IMG/VR virus record: IMGVR_UViG_3300007354_000004
Location: 1 to 64,000 of that record
Reading direction: 5' to 3' (one strand)
DNA: 64,000 bases
From: a virus
Shown: in pieces, positions 17,162 to 26,953 of the stretch
Numbering within the stretch: position 1 is the stretch's first letter
Layout of the letters: the number at the start of each line of letters is the position of its first letter
Notes under the pieces: model-generated
Seen by the model: the letters and a program-made list of their open reading frames with translations, nothing else
What the model was told of the DNA's origin: nothing
Databases searched by the model: none
Program-made: the position numbers and the translations under genes

Positions 17162-20100
17162 ATGGCTAACACAAATGTCGGCATTAGGATCGTGGTTTTG
17201 GGCGCGGCAGAGGCGCACCGTCAGGTTGGCGCTCTCCGCAACGACCTCACCCGATTCGCCGCCACAATGGACGCTGCCAGCGCGGGATCCGCCGCTTTCG
17301 GTCGCAGTCTGGTTCGCGCTGGCGATGCAATGGTGTCCTTTGGTCGTACTCTGACCTTTGGCGTGACTGCTCCCATCTTAGCTTTAACAGGTACATTGGT
17401 CAAAGCCGGTATCGATTTTGAACAGGCTTTCGTTGGAGTCGCTAAGACAGTAGACGGCGTAGCCAAAGGCTTTAACGAAATTGCCACCGAGATGTACGGC
17501 ACAACTACTGGTTTGAATGATCTACAAAAGCAAGCGGTATTTACCAACGAAGAGTTTGGCAAGTTAACTGACTTTGGAGAAAAGCTGAGCGACCAGTTTA
17601 TCGATCTCTCGCTTAACATTCCTATCGCTGCTACTGAGTTAGCGAGAATCGGTCAGGTATCCGGTCAGTTAGGCGTGTCTGCGTCCCAGATTGAAGAATT
17701 TACTGAAACAATCGCTATGCTGTCGGTCACAACCGATCTTTCTAGCGAAGCCGCCGCTTTCGCTATCGCTCGTGTGGCAAACATCATGGGCGTCGAATCC
17801 GAAAAGATGGCTGAATTTGCACAGCGGTTTGGTGCCTCTATCGTAGCTCTCGGTAACAATGCCGCTGCAACCGAGCCTGAAATTGTCAATTTGACTCTAC
17901 GTTTGGCGGCGGCGGGTAGAATAGCGGGACTGACAACCCCCGATATTTTAGGGCTTTCTACGTCGCTAGCAGAGATGGGCGTAAGAGCGGAACGCGGCGG
18001 TACTGCTGTTTCCCGCGTCATTTACGAGATGATCTTCGCTATTTCAGATGGTGGCGATGCTCTGGACACGTTTGCGCAGATTGCCGGGTTGAGCGCTCAG
18101 GAATTTGCCACTCGCTTTAAGACAGATGCTTTAGGGACATTAGAGTTATTCTTAGCCCGACTAGCGGACGCGCAAGACGCCGGAAGGATCACCAAAGATA
18201 CCCTCTTAGAATTGGGACTGTCAGGTATCCGCGTTCGTGAAGTTCTAAACCTGCTTGGCCCTAACATTGAATTGGTACGTAATAATGTTGCTCTGGCGAA
18301 TGTGCAGTGGCAGGAACAAATCGCTCTGCAGGAAGAGTTCGTAAAACAGTCCAAGACGATTAGAAACCAACTTCAACTGCTCAAAAACTCGTTTATGGCG
18401 CTAGGTGTCGAAGTCCTTAAAGACTTGCGAGACGACATTGAGAACATAATCACTGGTATACGAAATCTGATCCAGCGCTTCATTGATATAGATCCGGCTG
18501 TCCGAAAGAGTATTCTCCGCTTTGGATTGTTAATTGCCACTTTCGGTCCTGCTCTGCTGGTAATTGGTACATTGACTCAACTGGCAGGTAATGCGGCTAT
18601 CGGCCTGACCAAGCTCAGCGGGGCGTTTCGTGGTCTGCTCACCCTACCCTTCACCCCCTTGTTGGGCATTTTTGGGTTATTCTTTGGGGGCGGGAAGGGT
18701 AAGGACAAGAAAGGCGGATTGTTGGGTGGGCTTGGCAAACTAATTCCAAAACCTCAGTCTTTTGCTAAAGATATTAAGGGAATTGTTGGATTATTTACGG
18801 GTATGCTTAGTAGTCTAGCGTCTCCACTCACTAAATCGTTTTCTTTTCTTATAAATAAGGTTTTTATAGGGGGATTTAATACTCTATTCAGAGTTCCGTC
18901 TGCCTTAGTCAGCGTTTTTAGATATTTCGTTAAGCAAGCTCTTTATCTATTTATTGGTGTGGCGAATCCGGCAGTAGGCGCTATTGTTGGTAGATTTGCA
19001 AGTTTCATACTTACCCCGCTAAAGTGGATCACAGACCTTCTATTTGGTGGAGTTCATAATGCTTTTAAGTTTGTGTTCGGTAATGTAGGAACTATTATAA
19101 CTGGCACCGCTAAACGCATCCCAGTTTTTGGTGCTTCTATTGTTAATTTCATTCTAAAACCTCTTAAGGCTATTCCGTCCCTGATTGCAATAGCTGCAGC
19201 AGGTTTTACATTATTGTTTGCGCCAAAAGTTATCACGCAAGCGGTGAAGAACTGGGATAAGCTGCTGGCTGAATTCAAACTCTCCTTTACCAACTTCACC
19301 GAAGACATTAAACGAGAAGGCATCGAGCGAGCTTTACTTTTGTTTGTGTCAGGTGGCAGTTTAGGATCCGGTCGTCAGGGGGGTATTCTCGGTATTGCTA
19401 AGGCTTTGGGTGCCAGCGAAGAAAACGCTCGCAAATTTTCTTATGCTTTGGGTACTGCAACCTCTCACGCCATTCAAATTTACAAAGCGACGGTTGCCTT
19501 TGTCAAGTTCTTGATCAACGGCGTTACTAACTCTCTGAAACTCGAAAAGTCGGTTGGCTCAACCAGCGACCGCATTATTGCTCTGACAACAGCAATTGCT
19601 CAGTTTTTGGGCGGGTTTTTCATTGGGTGGACCGAAAGTTTTGGCGACATGGCAGCGGCGTTTGATACGTTCATTCGCGCTGTTAAAGATGCTTTCTCTT
19701 CTTTCGGGGCACTGTTCACCGCTATTTTTGGCAGCGCCCAAAAGACACAGGATGAGTTTATCAGCCAGCTTGAGCCAGATTTCGAGAGTACCGCATCGAA
19801 CATTGGTAAAACTGCCGGTGAAATTCTGGGGCAAATTGTATCGTTCAGCTTGCAGGGTTTCGCGCTCATTGCCAACATTGTAACGGTTGTTGTTGATGCT
19901 TTTACCAGTCTGGTTAACGCTTACAAAGAAGGCGGACTTAAGGGCGTCTTTGAAGAATTAGGTCCAACCCTTAAAACAATTTGGGATGGAATTATTCTAG
20001 CAGCAGGCACCTTATGGGATACTGTCAAACCCAGTCTTGAATCGTTTGTGTATAGCGCAGTAGATTGGTTGCAAACAGACGGAATGAGCTTACTTGCCGC

Positions 20101-21286
20101 AGGTATATCCAGTATCGGAAGCGTAGTCAAAGACGCTTTCGAGGACGCTCTATTCGGTAAAGAACAACGTAAATTCTTCATGACTACTCCTGCGGGAGTG
20201 ACACGAGAAATACCCGACTACGGAGATGCACAGCGCAGAAAAGGTCTAAAACAAGCCGGTTTTGATCTGTCGTCTGATCTCGTGCGCGAGGGCGGTTTGG
20301 TTGAATCTCTAGGCGAATTAATTTCTCAGATGGTTGATTATATAACAGGTGAAGACGTAAAAAATCGCATTAAAGACGGATTCAATTTCGCTTTTACTGG
20401 TGTGAGAGATCTTATTAGTAATGATCTATGGCCTCTCTTACAACCGTCTTTTCAATCTGCATGGGATTCTTTAGATAGTTGGTTTGATACTTATCTTACT
20501 CCCCGCATTAAAGCTCGCGGAAAGTATTTAGGGCAGCAGTTCATTAACGAATATCTTAAAATATGGACTAACCCCGGTGGAGTTTTTGGAAAAATTATCG
20601 GTATTGACTGGAATGTATATGAGGCTTTAGGTTTAAGTGACGAACTAGGGCTAGATAAAACTTTTCAAGAAATCTTGGATGAAGAACTTGGTAAGGTTAC
20701 ACCTATCTCGCCTCAAACCGAAAAGTCTATGTCAGATAACATTAATCAAACGACTGTACCTTTGGGTATGGCAATTATAGAGGGACTCAATTCTGGATTA
20801 GACACCAACACACCAACCCTAACCTCCACTCTCAATTCAATTGCCAGTAAAGCTATCAGCACACTTAAAACTGCTTGGATGGCCTACTCGCCCTCCCGCA
20901 TCTTTATGGCAATCGGTCAGGATGTCATGTTGGGTCTGATTTACGGTATGCAGTCCTATCAAACCTACTTGCAATCCGTTCTCAACTCGATCCTGTATCA
21001 GTTTGATATTTTCTCGATGGGAATCACCAACTCAACTACATCCGTTACAACACAGTTGATGAACTTCTACAATACAGCATCTACACTTCTGACCCTCATC
21101 AGCGGCGCAGTTTCGTCAGCTTTCTCCTTCCTAACAGGCACTGCCCCGGCAGCGGGATCTTCGGAAAGTAATGTAAATTATAATACCTACTCACCACAGT
21201 TTGTTGGTCCTCAGCCTTCTTCAACCTATATGCAGAACCAGCAAATGTACTCGCAGTATCTTTTGGCACAACAGGCGGTAGGCTGA
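17162..21286 (+). CDS. Tail tape measure protein (TP901-like)
   Basis: 1374 residues, the longest gene in the window. It opens with a coiled-coil-like region, then GRTLTFGVTAPILALTGTLVKAGIDFEQAFVGVAKTV, the conserved tape measure start seen in TP901-family proteins. A TTDLSSEAAAFAIARVANIMG segment and several hydrophobic stretches (~470-730) follow, and the C-terminus contains SKAISTLKTAWMAYSPSRIFMAIG. The length predicts a tail of roughly 200 nm using the usual ~0.15 nm per residue. The start follows the chaperone stop directly, and the stop overlaps the distal tail gene. Confidence 0.9.
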   Translation: MANTNVGIRIVVLGAAEAHRQVGALRNDLTRFAATMDAASAGSAAFGRSLVRAGDAMVSFGRTLTFGVTAPILALTGTLVKAGIDFEQAFVGVAKTVDGVAKGFNEIATEMYGTTTGLNDLQKQAVFTNEEFGKLTDFGEKLSDQFIDLSLNIPIAATELARIGQVSGQLGVSASQIEEFTETIAMLSVTTDLSSEAAAFAIARVANIMGVESEKMAEFAQRFGASIVALGNNAAATEPEIVNLTLRLAAAGRIAGLTTPDILGLSTSLAEMGVRAERGGTAVSRVIYEMIFAISDGGDALDTFAQIAGLSAQEFATRFKTDALGTLELFLARLADAQDAGRITKDTLLELGLSGIRVREVLNLLGPNIELVRNNVALANVQWQEQIALQEEFVKQSKTIRNQLQLLKNSFMALGVEVLKDLRDDIENIITGIRNLIQRFIDIDPAVRKSILRFGLLIATFGPALLVIGTLTQLAGNAAIGLTKLSGAFRGLLTLPFTPLLGIFGLFFGGGKGKDKKGGLLGGLGKLIPKPQSFAKDIKGIVGLFTGMLSSLASPLTKSFSFLINKVFIGGFNTLFRVPSALVSVFRYFVKQALYLFIGVANPAVGAIVGRFASFILTPLKWITDLLFGGVHNAFKFVFGNVGTIITGTAKRIPVFGASIVNFILKPLKAIPSLIAIAAAGFTLLFAPKVITQAVKNWDKLLAEFKLSFTNFTEDIKREGIERALLLFVSGGSLGSGRQGGILGIAKALGASEENARKFSYALGTATSHAIQIYKATVAFVKFLINGVTNSLKLEKSVGSTSDRIIALTTAIAQFLGGFFIGWTESFGDMAAAFDTFIRAVKDAFSSFGALFTAIFGSAQKTQDEFISQLEPDFESTASNIGKTAGEILGQIVSFSLQGFALIANIVTVVVDAFTSLVNAYKEGGLKGVFEELGPTLKTIWDGIILAAGTLWDTVKPSLESFVYSAVDWLQTDGMSLLAAGISSIGSVVKDAFEDALFGKEQRKFFMTTPAGVTREIPDYGDAQRRKGLKQAGFDLSSDLVREGGLVESLGELISQMVDYITGEDVKNRIKDGFNFAFTGVRDLISNDLWPLLQPSFQSAWDSLDSWFDTYLTPRIKARGKYLGQQFINEYLKIWTNPGGVFGKIIGIDWNVYEALGLSDELGLDKTFQEILDEELGKVTPISPQTEKSMSDNINQTTVPLGMAIIEGLNSGLDTNTPTLTSTLNSIASKAISTLKTAWMAYSPSRIFMAIGQDVMLGLIYGMQSYQTYLQSVLNSILYQFDIFSMGITNSTTSVTTQLMNFYNTASTLLTLISGAVSSAFSFLTGTAPAAGSSESNVNYNTYSPQFVGPQPSSTYMQNQQMYSQYLLAQQAVG

Positions 21287-22158
21287 TGATTCGCAAACCT
21301 GTTCGAGAGAAAGTTCAATACATCACACCTGACGGGGTGAAATTTAACTTACACGATCCCCCCAATAAAGGGGTGTATAATCTCGATGGGGTTGGCTTGC
21401 CGCCTCGAACGTATCGTTCGGTGGCTGGTCCCTACCAACACGGGGAGCGAGTCATCAGCGCCGCCTTAGATCCCCGCACTATTTCCTTTTCGTTTCGGCA
21501 TAACGGATTCTCGCGCTCGGAGTTGTGGGATAATCGGGATACTTTAACTGATATCTTACGCATCAACCGCCCCAGCGATCCAGACACCCACGCGCCTTTT
21601 AACAACCCAGAGCCGGGCCAGCTTAAATTCTTTTATCTTCAAGATGGACAGCTTGTTGTTCGGGCCATCGATGTTTACCTGAATGGAGGCGTGACCTATC
21701 GGGATTCAGACGATATTTATGCTATTCAGGAAGATTTGACATTTACAGCTTATAATCCTCTCTTTTACGATCCCACGCCTGTTGAGGTCGAGCTTAATGT
21801 AGGTAACAATACCATTACTTACGAAGGCAACTGGGAAGAATATCCGACAATTGTTGTAGATGGTGCTGTTCAAAACTTCGCTATTCAAAATACAGATACG
21901 CTGTATTATATGGATTTGCAGTATACATCTGGTGCAGCAGAAATTATGACTTTTGATTTAAGTTACGGTATCAAAGATGTCTACAACGACTCCGGAGATT
22001 CCCTGCTCAGTTATCTTACTCTGAGTTCTAATCTCATCAACTTTAACCTTCAACCCCACCCGATTGTCGAAGACGGAGATAACGTCTTGCAGGTTACACT
22101 CGATTCTGGAACTCCAACTATTACGATGACTTATTATAATCGGTATCTGTCCTTATGA
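21286..22158 (+). CDS. Distal tail (Dit-like) protein
   Basis: 290 residues. Position after the tape measure, size and the beta-rich pattern (QYITPDGVKFNLHDPP ... ISFSFRHNGFSRSELWDNRDTL ... FTAYNPLFYDPTP) match phage Dit/hub proteins that connect tail tube and tip. The AYNPLF/Y-P segment is typical of this group. It overlaps both neighbours by 1-4 bp. Confidence 0.8.
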   Translation: MIRKPVREKVQYITPDGVKFNLHDPPNKGVYNLDGVGLPPRTYRSVAGPYQHGERVISAALDPRTISFSFRHNGFSRSELWDNRDTLTDILRINRPSDPDTHAPFNNPEPGQLKFFYLQDGQLVVRAIDVYLNGGVTYRDSDDIYAIQEDLTFTAYNPLFYDPTPVEVELNVGNNTITYEGNWEEYPTIVVDGAVQNFAIQNTDTLYYMDLQYTSGAAEIMTFDLSYGIKDVYNDSGDSLLSYLTLSSNLINFNLQPHPIVEDGDNVLQVTLDSGTPTITMTYYNRYLSL

Positions 22159-24542
22159 CTTACCCCTCAGACCTATATGAAGTTCGTCTCTACGACGAAG
22201 ATTCAAATTTCGTCACTATTCTGCAGGGCTGGTCTGTCCTCGAATACTGGCAGCGGCTTAACGCGCCGTGGAACCATACCATTCGTTACGATCTTTCCTA
22301 CGATGATCCCCGTCTCGAAACTTTGAGATCGATTGGTCCAGACTGGTTTTATTTAATTTACAGGACAGATCCTGTGACACTGGACAAGGATAAAGTCTGG
22401 GAAGGATTTCACCAGACAACCGTCGATCAGGCGCGAGAGAATGGCGACATCATTTTAACTCTTTACGGTCAGGGCTATACTGAGTGGTTGAATCGTAGAG
22501 TCATTATTCCTCCCGTGGCGGACTGGGAAGTTCACGAAGTTACTGCTGCCGCAGGTACAGCTATCAAAGAGTACGTGGCTTTTAATATGCTCACGGGATC
22601 GGTACCCGATGCTGACCGCGCTATGCCAGGTTTTGCGGTTGCCGCCGCCCCAGATGGAGGCAACACAGTCACTTATTCGCCCCGCTACACAAACCTTTTA
22701 ACAGCGTGTCAGACGCTAGCCGAAGACGGAAATGTGAAATTCGGCATTGTCGGAGCAGACGATCCGCCCGTCACCTTTGCACTATACACCCGCGAGATTT
22801 GGGGGCTGGATCGACGCATCAACTCCACCAATCCCGACAAAGGCGATCCCATGCTCTTTGATTTCATGAAAAAGAACATGGACATTCCCATTCTATCCAA
22901 GAACTATTCCGAGCAAAGAACGGTTGTTTACGTCGCCGGTACGGGAGTAGGTATCAAGCGCAAGTTATTGGAACTCTCTAATCTCACGGCTTTAGCTGAG
23001 TCACCCCGCATCCGAAAAGAGGCTTACATTGACAGTCGCGGTGCTGAATCAAACGCCGAGATGCTCACAGTCGGTCGTTCTTATCTAGAAAAAAATGCCG
23101 CCAAGAAAAGTGTCACTTTTAATTTAAGACAGAACGAATCTACTCGCTGGATGCGCGACTTTAATCTGGGCGATATCGTCACTGCTAAATACTTTGACCA
23201 TCTCGAATCAAAAGAAATTAAAGAAATTCACGTCACAGTCAATACGTCCAGAGATACAACCTTCATCGAGCGCATTGACGTAGAAATGGACGGTTTATCG
23301 GACGCAATGGTCGAATATCTGGCAGAATGGACTATCGACTATGAAGATCCATATCCGTTCGAGCCAGTTGTCGAAGTTGGTCCGTGGGCTTTACTGGACG
23401 GAACACAAAAAATTGCCGCCTTTAGAACAGATGGTTATTTGTATAGAACATCTAACTTTACCGCCGCAAATCCTACATGGAATCAAACAGACATGGGAGT
23501 TGACGGACTTCCTGCTAATTTTGTGGTAGACGCTTTCTCGCCAGGATATGTAGGGGGCGGAACGGAGGTTAATGGGTGGCTATTTACTACCACAAAAATA
23601 TATCGTGTCACCGATATTTTTGGCACTCCTGTTTTTACAGAACAACACACATTAAGTTCTTATTTCAAAGCGCCCCCCCTTAACTATCCTACTTATGGTG
23701 AATACCTAACCCAAGCTATGGCAGATGCTAGTTTCGGCATTCAGGGGCATGTGGTGTTGGCCTGGAAAACGTCCTCTTGGACCACACGTGTTGCCTATAC
23801 GACTAACAGCGGGGCCGTTTGGACGGAGGTTGAGGTAGCGGGTGCTGCTGTAAGTGCCGTTCCGTGGCCGAGTTGTTACGTGTCGTCGAAAACAGCAGGG
23901 TTGGTGATTATTACAGGTGGTGAAACGGGCACGTCGGCAGGTAAAGGATACAGAAGCACCGATTATGGGGCAACGTGGTCCAAAATCACGTCGCATGGCC
24001 CCCGCTCTCCCCTGATGCTTTTGTCTAAACACGGTGGGGGGGAGATGCACATTCCTTTCCACGACAATGATGATGAAAATATTGTTTACTACAACGTGGT
24101 AAGCACGACGTCAAATTTTGACGACACAAAAATGTGGCGCACGTTGGCTGACGGAAGTTCCGGGGAAATTTCCCCACAGCCGGGCGGCATCATAGGAACG
24201 CGCCGTGTTTCTCCGTGGAGAACTCGTTGGGGAGTTGTAAGCTCTTTTCAAAATAGAAATTACATGGCCTTTTGTGGTCAAGGTAGTTGGACAACAGATC
24301 CCTGGTACCTTTACACCAGCGAAGATGCAGGATCTACGTGGACACTAAGACAGGGACCAAATACAGGCTATCGCAGGGTTGCTATTGCGGGAGATACAAC
24401 TACATCGCTTTATTTATGGGGTACTCAATACTCAATAGCCTATTCAAACGACTTTGGCGCAACTATTCAATCAAAAGCCGGAAACTTATCTGACTTTTAC
24501 TCAGACACCAATAACGAATTCATAGGAATTTGCGGCGGTTAA
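22155..24542 (+). CDS. Tail tip protein, ReqiPepy6 Gp37-like, with C-terminal beta-propeller
   Basis: 795 residues. The first ~400 follow the Gp37-like tail-hub pattern (LYEVRLYDEDSNFVTIL, YGQGYTEWLNRRVI, SYLEKNAAKKSVTFNL, FNLGDIVTAKY). The last ~390 form a beta-propeller with Asp-box-like repeats (YTTNSGAVWTEVEV, YRSTDYGATWSKI, YTSEDAGSTWTLR, YSNDFGATIQSK). The propeller probably contacts a host-surface glycan. It is the second tail protein in this window with such an appendage. Confidence 0.78.
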   Translation: MTYPSDLYEVRLYDEDSNFVTILQGWSVLEYWQRLNAPWNHTIRYDLSYDDPRLETLRSIGPDWFYLIYRTDPVTLDKDKVWEGFHQTTVDQARENGDIILTLYGQGYTEWLNRRVIIPPVADWEVHEVTAAAGTAIKEYVAFNMLTGSVPDADRAMPGFAVAAAPDGGNTVTYSPRYTNLLTACQTLAEDGNVKFGIVGADDPPVTFALYTREIWGLDRRINSTNPDKGDPMLFDFMKKNMDIPILSKNYSEQRTVVYVAGTGVGIKRKLLELSNLTALAESPRIRKEAYIDSRGAESNAEMLTVGRSYLEKNAAKKSVTFNLRQNESTRWMRDFNLGDIVTAKYFDHLESKEIKEIHVTVNTSRDTTFIERIDVEMDGLSDAMVEYLAEWTIDYEDPYPFEPVVEVGPWALLDGTQKIAAFRTDGYLYRTSNFTAANPTWNQTDMGVDGLPANFVVDAFSPGYVGGGTEVNGWLFTTTKIYRVTDIFGTPVFTEQHTLSSYFKAPPLNYPTYGEYLTQAMADASFGIQGHVVLAWKTSSWTTRVAYTTNSGAVWTEVEVAGAAVSAVPWPSCYVSSKTAGLVIITGGETGTSAGKGYRSTDYGATWSKITSHGPRSPLMLLSKHGGGEMHIPFHDNDDENIVYYNVVSTTSNFDDTKMWRTLADGSSGEISPQPGGIIGTRRVSPWRTRWGVVSSFQNRNYMAFCGQGSWTTDPWYLYTSEDAGSTWTLRQGPNTGYRRVAIAGDTTTSLYLWGTQYSIAYSNDFGATIQSKAGNLSDFYSDTNNEFIGICGG

Positions 24543-24543
24543 T

Positions 24544-24939
24544 ATGGAAGATCTTCGTAGAGTCTATCGAGATTTTGTTTCTCAATTCCGCGATCTAGAT
24601 AGTCGCGTTAATAATCTGGAGGCGCAAGAGCCTTTAGTTTATTGGAGATTTGTGTCTATCACTTCCGCCGATTCGCCTTACTCTCCCGAACGAGAAACAA
24701 TTATTTTAGCCGACGCATCTGGCGGAAACATTACCATAAATTTACCCGCCGCTGCCAACGATCCAGGTCGTATATTGGGATTCGTCAAAATAGACGCATC
24801 AGCAAACACCGTTACAATTGATGGAGACGGAACAGAATTAATCAACGGATCTCTCACTAAAACAGCCACAACACAGTTCAATAAAATGCTAATCATCTGC
24901 GACGGATTTGACTGGTACGGTATAGCGGGTATGATTTAA
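24544..24939 (+). CDS. Minor tail / tip accessory protein
   Basis: 131 residues. A short N-terminal coiled coil (LRRVYRDFVSQFRDLDSRVNNLE) precedes a beta-rich domain with the phage fibre pattern LADASGGNITINLPAA...GRILGFVKIDASANTVTIDG. This motif is common in minor tail and fibre-end proteins. It is the last gene of the rightward tail operon; its stop overlaps a convergent gene by 3 bp and I see no clear terminator. Confidence 0.7.
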   Translation: MEDLRRVYRDFVSQFRDLDSRVNNLEAQEPLVYWRFVSITSADSPYSPERETIILADASGGNITINLPAAANDPGRILGFVKIDASANTVTIDGDGTELINGSLTKTATTQFNKMLIICDGFDWYGIAGMI

Positions 24940-25169
24940 ACTTTAAAGCAAGCATAAACCATACAATAAATAGCAAAAGCCAACTTCAAGAAGGGATGAC
25001 GCGGCTCAGCTAACAGAGCTTCGTCCAACCCGTAAAGACAATATGATTCGCGGTCTACTGCTTCAATCTGAGTCTCTGGATCACGAAAAGCAGACAGGTA
25101 AATGTGAACGTGTCTGCGGTCGTCTAAGATATCTAACTTGGAGCTTCGAGGAAAATTCCAGAATCCCAT
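24936..25169 (-). CDS. Small hypothetical protein
   Basis: 77 residues from ATG 25169 behind AAAGGAGA. The upstream frame is open but lies inside the promoter. Sequence features: DDRRHVHIYLSAFRDPETQ and a hydrophobic C-terminal stretch (FLKLAFAIYCMVYACF). Own promoter at 25191-25218. Function unknown. Confidence 0.6.
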   Translation of the reverse strand: MGFWNFPRSSKLDILDDRRHVHIYLSAFRDPETQIEAVDRESYCLYGLDEALLAEPRHPFLKLAFAIYCMVYACFKV

Positions 25170-25190
25170 GTACACTCTCCTTTGAGTAAA

Positions 25191-25218
25191 GTGTAACATG
25201 GGATTTAATGTTTGTCAA
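25191..25218 (-). promoter_or_regulatory. Sigma70-like promoter
   Basis: -35 TTGACA (25213-25218), 16-bp spacer, -10 TTACAC (25191-25196), minus strand. It drives the gene starting at 25169 and overlaps the end of the upstream gene. Confidence 0.6.
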
Positions 25219-25601
25219 GGGAGTTGAAACGGAAATACCTTGAAAGGTAAGTGATAGTACCAGAATCTTACTTTGTCTCTGCCATAGAGTTCGTAGGATT
25301 TCTCGATACACCACGCTCTCGACGGAGCTTGAGGAATGTGCTCGTCTACCGAAAGAAGAAAGCAGTTATATTCGTGATAGATCAGAATATGCCACGAGAT
25401 ACTTTTAGGGACATTAGCACGAGTCAGAATACCCTCGTGCATGTGACACCCTTTAAGTTTCTCGCCCGACCAGTCTGACTTATACCCCCGCTTCTTGAGT
25501 AGTTCCTTTTTGAGATACTGCCGCCAGGTGTAAACATCCGTCATGCCGTAGGCGCTCGGATCTAAGGGCAAATTTGACATCTCGGATGGTTCTGACCACA
25601 T
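25215..25601 (-). CDS. HNH-like nuclease domain protein
   Basis: About 128 residues. The start is uncertain among ATGs at 25643, 25601, 25580 and 25544. The core reads VYTWRQYLKKELLKKRGYKS, then GCHMHEGILTRANV, EYNCFLLS and DEHIPQAPSR. The order H.H ... N ... H is that of an HNH-like fold found in phage genes of this type. It overlaps the VRR-NUC gene in another frame, so the longer starts are doubtful. Likely a DNA-processing nuclease; activity is inferred. Confidence 0.55.
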   Translation of the reverse strand: MWSEPSEMSNLPLDPSAYGMTDVYTWRQYLKKELLKKRGYKSDWSGEKLKGCHMHEGILTRANVPKSISWHILIYHEYNCFLLSVDEHIPQAPSRAWCIEKSYELYGRDKVRFWYYHLPFKVFPFQLP

Positions 25602-25839
25602 AAACGGTGCCCCCCCAATTCTGTATAAAAGACTTTTGAGCACTGGTAAGTCTACCTTTCTGCCCTTTGACTTCTAATAACAGATTTAAACCACAATAGC
25701 CCACCAGAAGATCCGGTACACCAGGATCGTCCAGATAGGCTATTGATGCTCCGCATCGTCTTAAAAAATCCACGAGTCGCTTTTCGTTTTTGTCTCGCTT
25801 GGCCTTTCTATACACTGTATCCAACTTTCGCCGTCCCAT
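25480..25839 (-). CDS. VRR-NUC / Holliday-junction-resolvase-like nuclease
   Basis: 119 residues. The nuclease core is NEKRLVDFLRRCGASIAYLD, GVPDLLVGYCGLNLLLEVKG and LTSAQKSFIQNWGG, giving the E ... PD ... ExK ... Q arrangement of VRR-NUC enzymes. Such phage proteins process branched DNA or act as structure-specific endonucleases. The C-terminal ~25 residues overlap the downstream HNH-like gene and may be non-conserved. Confidence 0.8.
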   Translation of the reverse strand: MGRRKLDTVYRKAKRDKNEKRLVDFLRRCGASIAYLDDPGVPDLLVGYCGLNLLLEVKGQKGRLTSAQKSFIQNWGGTVYVVRTIRDVKFALRSERLRHDGCLHLAAVSQKGTTQEAGV

Positions 25840-25988
25840 CTAACTTTCATGGGCACGACAAACTCATCATGAATATGCCAGCAGTCGTCGTAATTTTCCC
25901 ACACGTGCATTACATGGGTTTTATTGTGAGTCTTCTTTCCGTTTCGATCTACGATATAGACCACATCACCGCGATTGGGTTTCATCAT
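25761..25988 (-). CDS. Small hypothetical protein (SH3-like start)
   Basis: 75 residues, start at ATG 25988 (or 25985) behind AAGGAG. The N-terminus MKPNRGDVVYIVDRNGKKT looks like a small beta-barrel opening, and VMHVWENYDDCWHIHDEFVVP follows. It overlaps the VRR-NUC gene by 79 bp in another frame. Function unknown. Confidence 0.5.
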   Translation of the reverse strand: MMKPNRGDVVYIVDRNGKKTHNKTHVMHVWENYDDCWHIHDEFVVPMKVRWDGESWIQCIERPSETKTKSDSWIF

Positions 25989-26331
25989 TTTTCTCCTTGA
26001 GTTCTGCTTTATATACATACAAAAGATAGTGCATGAGAGAAATACTTAAAAAAGATAACAGAAGAGAGAGTAAAATTATATATCCCGCGTAATCATCTAC
26101 TGATATAGATAATACTTCTCCAACAACTATCGGGGTTAGAGAAACAACCATAAAACAAATACCAAACAGTATAGAACTAATTCCTATACTCGATTCTGTA
26201 TCAGATGTCATCTCATCCAAAAAATCTAAAAGTGACTTAAACACATCTTTAACATCATCTTTATCTGGCAACACGCGCAATTGCCAGTACAACCAACCCC
26301 GTAAAGAAAACACGCCTCGCTTAGGTTTCAT
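25966..26331 (-). CDS. Membrane protein with two transmembrane helices
   Basis: 121 residues from ATG 26331, which overlaps the upstream stop (ATGA). A basic N-terminus (MKPKRGVFSLRGWLYWQLR) precedes two hydrophobic helices (~48-72 and ~83-105) and a charged tail. Co-translated with the small membrane peptide 26328-26468. Function unknown. Confidence 0.6.
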   Translation of the reverse strand: MKPKRGVFSLRGWLYWQLRVLPDKDDVKDVFKSLLDFLDEMTSDTESSIGISSILFGICFMVVSLTPIVVGEVLSISVDDYAGYIILLSLLLSFLSISLMHYLLYVYKAELKEKNDETQSR

Positions 26332-26468
26332 TGCGCCAACACTCCGTATATACCACACAACACTAACCAGATTGCTATCTCATACTGACCAAATAACATA
26401 AGTGGAATAGACAATAGAAGTAAAATGTTCACCCTAATCGTGAATTGGCCCCACTTAAATGCTATCAT
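26328..26468 (-). CDS. Very small membrane protein
   Basis: 46 residues (MIAFKWGQFTIRVNILLLLS...), almost entirely hydrophobic with two predicted membrane stretches. Start ATG 26468 lies inside the end of the upstream gene and the stop overlaps the next ATG (ATGA at 26328-26331), a strong sign of a real operon member. SD weak (GAAGGG, 12 bp away). Confidence 0.5.
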   Translation of the reverse strand: MIAFKWGQFTIRVNILLLLSIPLMLFGQYEIAIWLVLCGIYGVLAQ

Positions 26469-26679
26469 TGTGAAATATAACCCTTCTATCTGATGTTAAA
26501 TCGGCTTTTACTTCGTCAATCAAATACCATACAGCATATCTAACTTCATTCAGTGTAATATCCTTGTCAGGTTCTGTTGCACTTAATGCCCAATATAAAT
26601 CACCTATAGTCCAACTCAAGCTCTCATCACAACTTAGCAAATCATAAACAAGATACGCTATATCATCAATATCATTCAT
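26455..26679 (-). CDS. Hypothetical acidic protein
   Basis: 74 residues (MNDIDDIAYLVYDLLSCDES...). Start overlaps the stop of the preceding gene. Predicted helical, acidic, no known motif. Confidence 0.55.
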   Translation of the reverse strand: MNDIDDIAYLVYDLLSCDESLSWTIGDLYWALSATEPDKDITLNEVRYAVWYLIDEVKADLTSDRRVIFHNDSI

Positions 26680-26953
26680 CTTCTAAAGCCTCTACAGCAG
26701 TATCTCGTAAAATAGTAACCGTATCAACTGGATCTGTCAAATAAAAACGATAAGCGATTTTTCTGAGTGCTGCTCGTGTATCTTGAATCTCAGATAACAC
26801 GCAAATGATCTGATAAATCTCATCCAACACATAATCGTTGGGAGAGCGCGTTTCGAGAATGTTGTCAACCTCTTTTTCGTATCTCACTTTATATTCCTGC
26901 AGGAGAGATTCAATTTCCCCGTCTGTTAACCTATCAATTTTAAAAGTCCTCAT
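26672..26953 (-). CDS. Hypothetical helical protein
   Basis: 93 residues (MRTFKIDRLTDGEIESLLQEYK...), strongly helical and acidic. Overlaps the following gene by 8 bp. No recognised domain; the central region could be a coiled coil. Confidence 0.55.
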   Translation of the reverse strand: MRTFKIDRLTDGEIESLLQEYKVRYEKEVDNILETRSPNDYVLDEIYQIICVLSEIQDTRAALRKIAYRFYLTDPVDTVTILRDTAVEALEDE

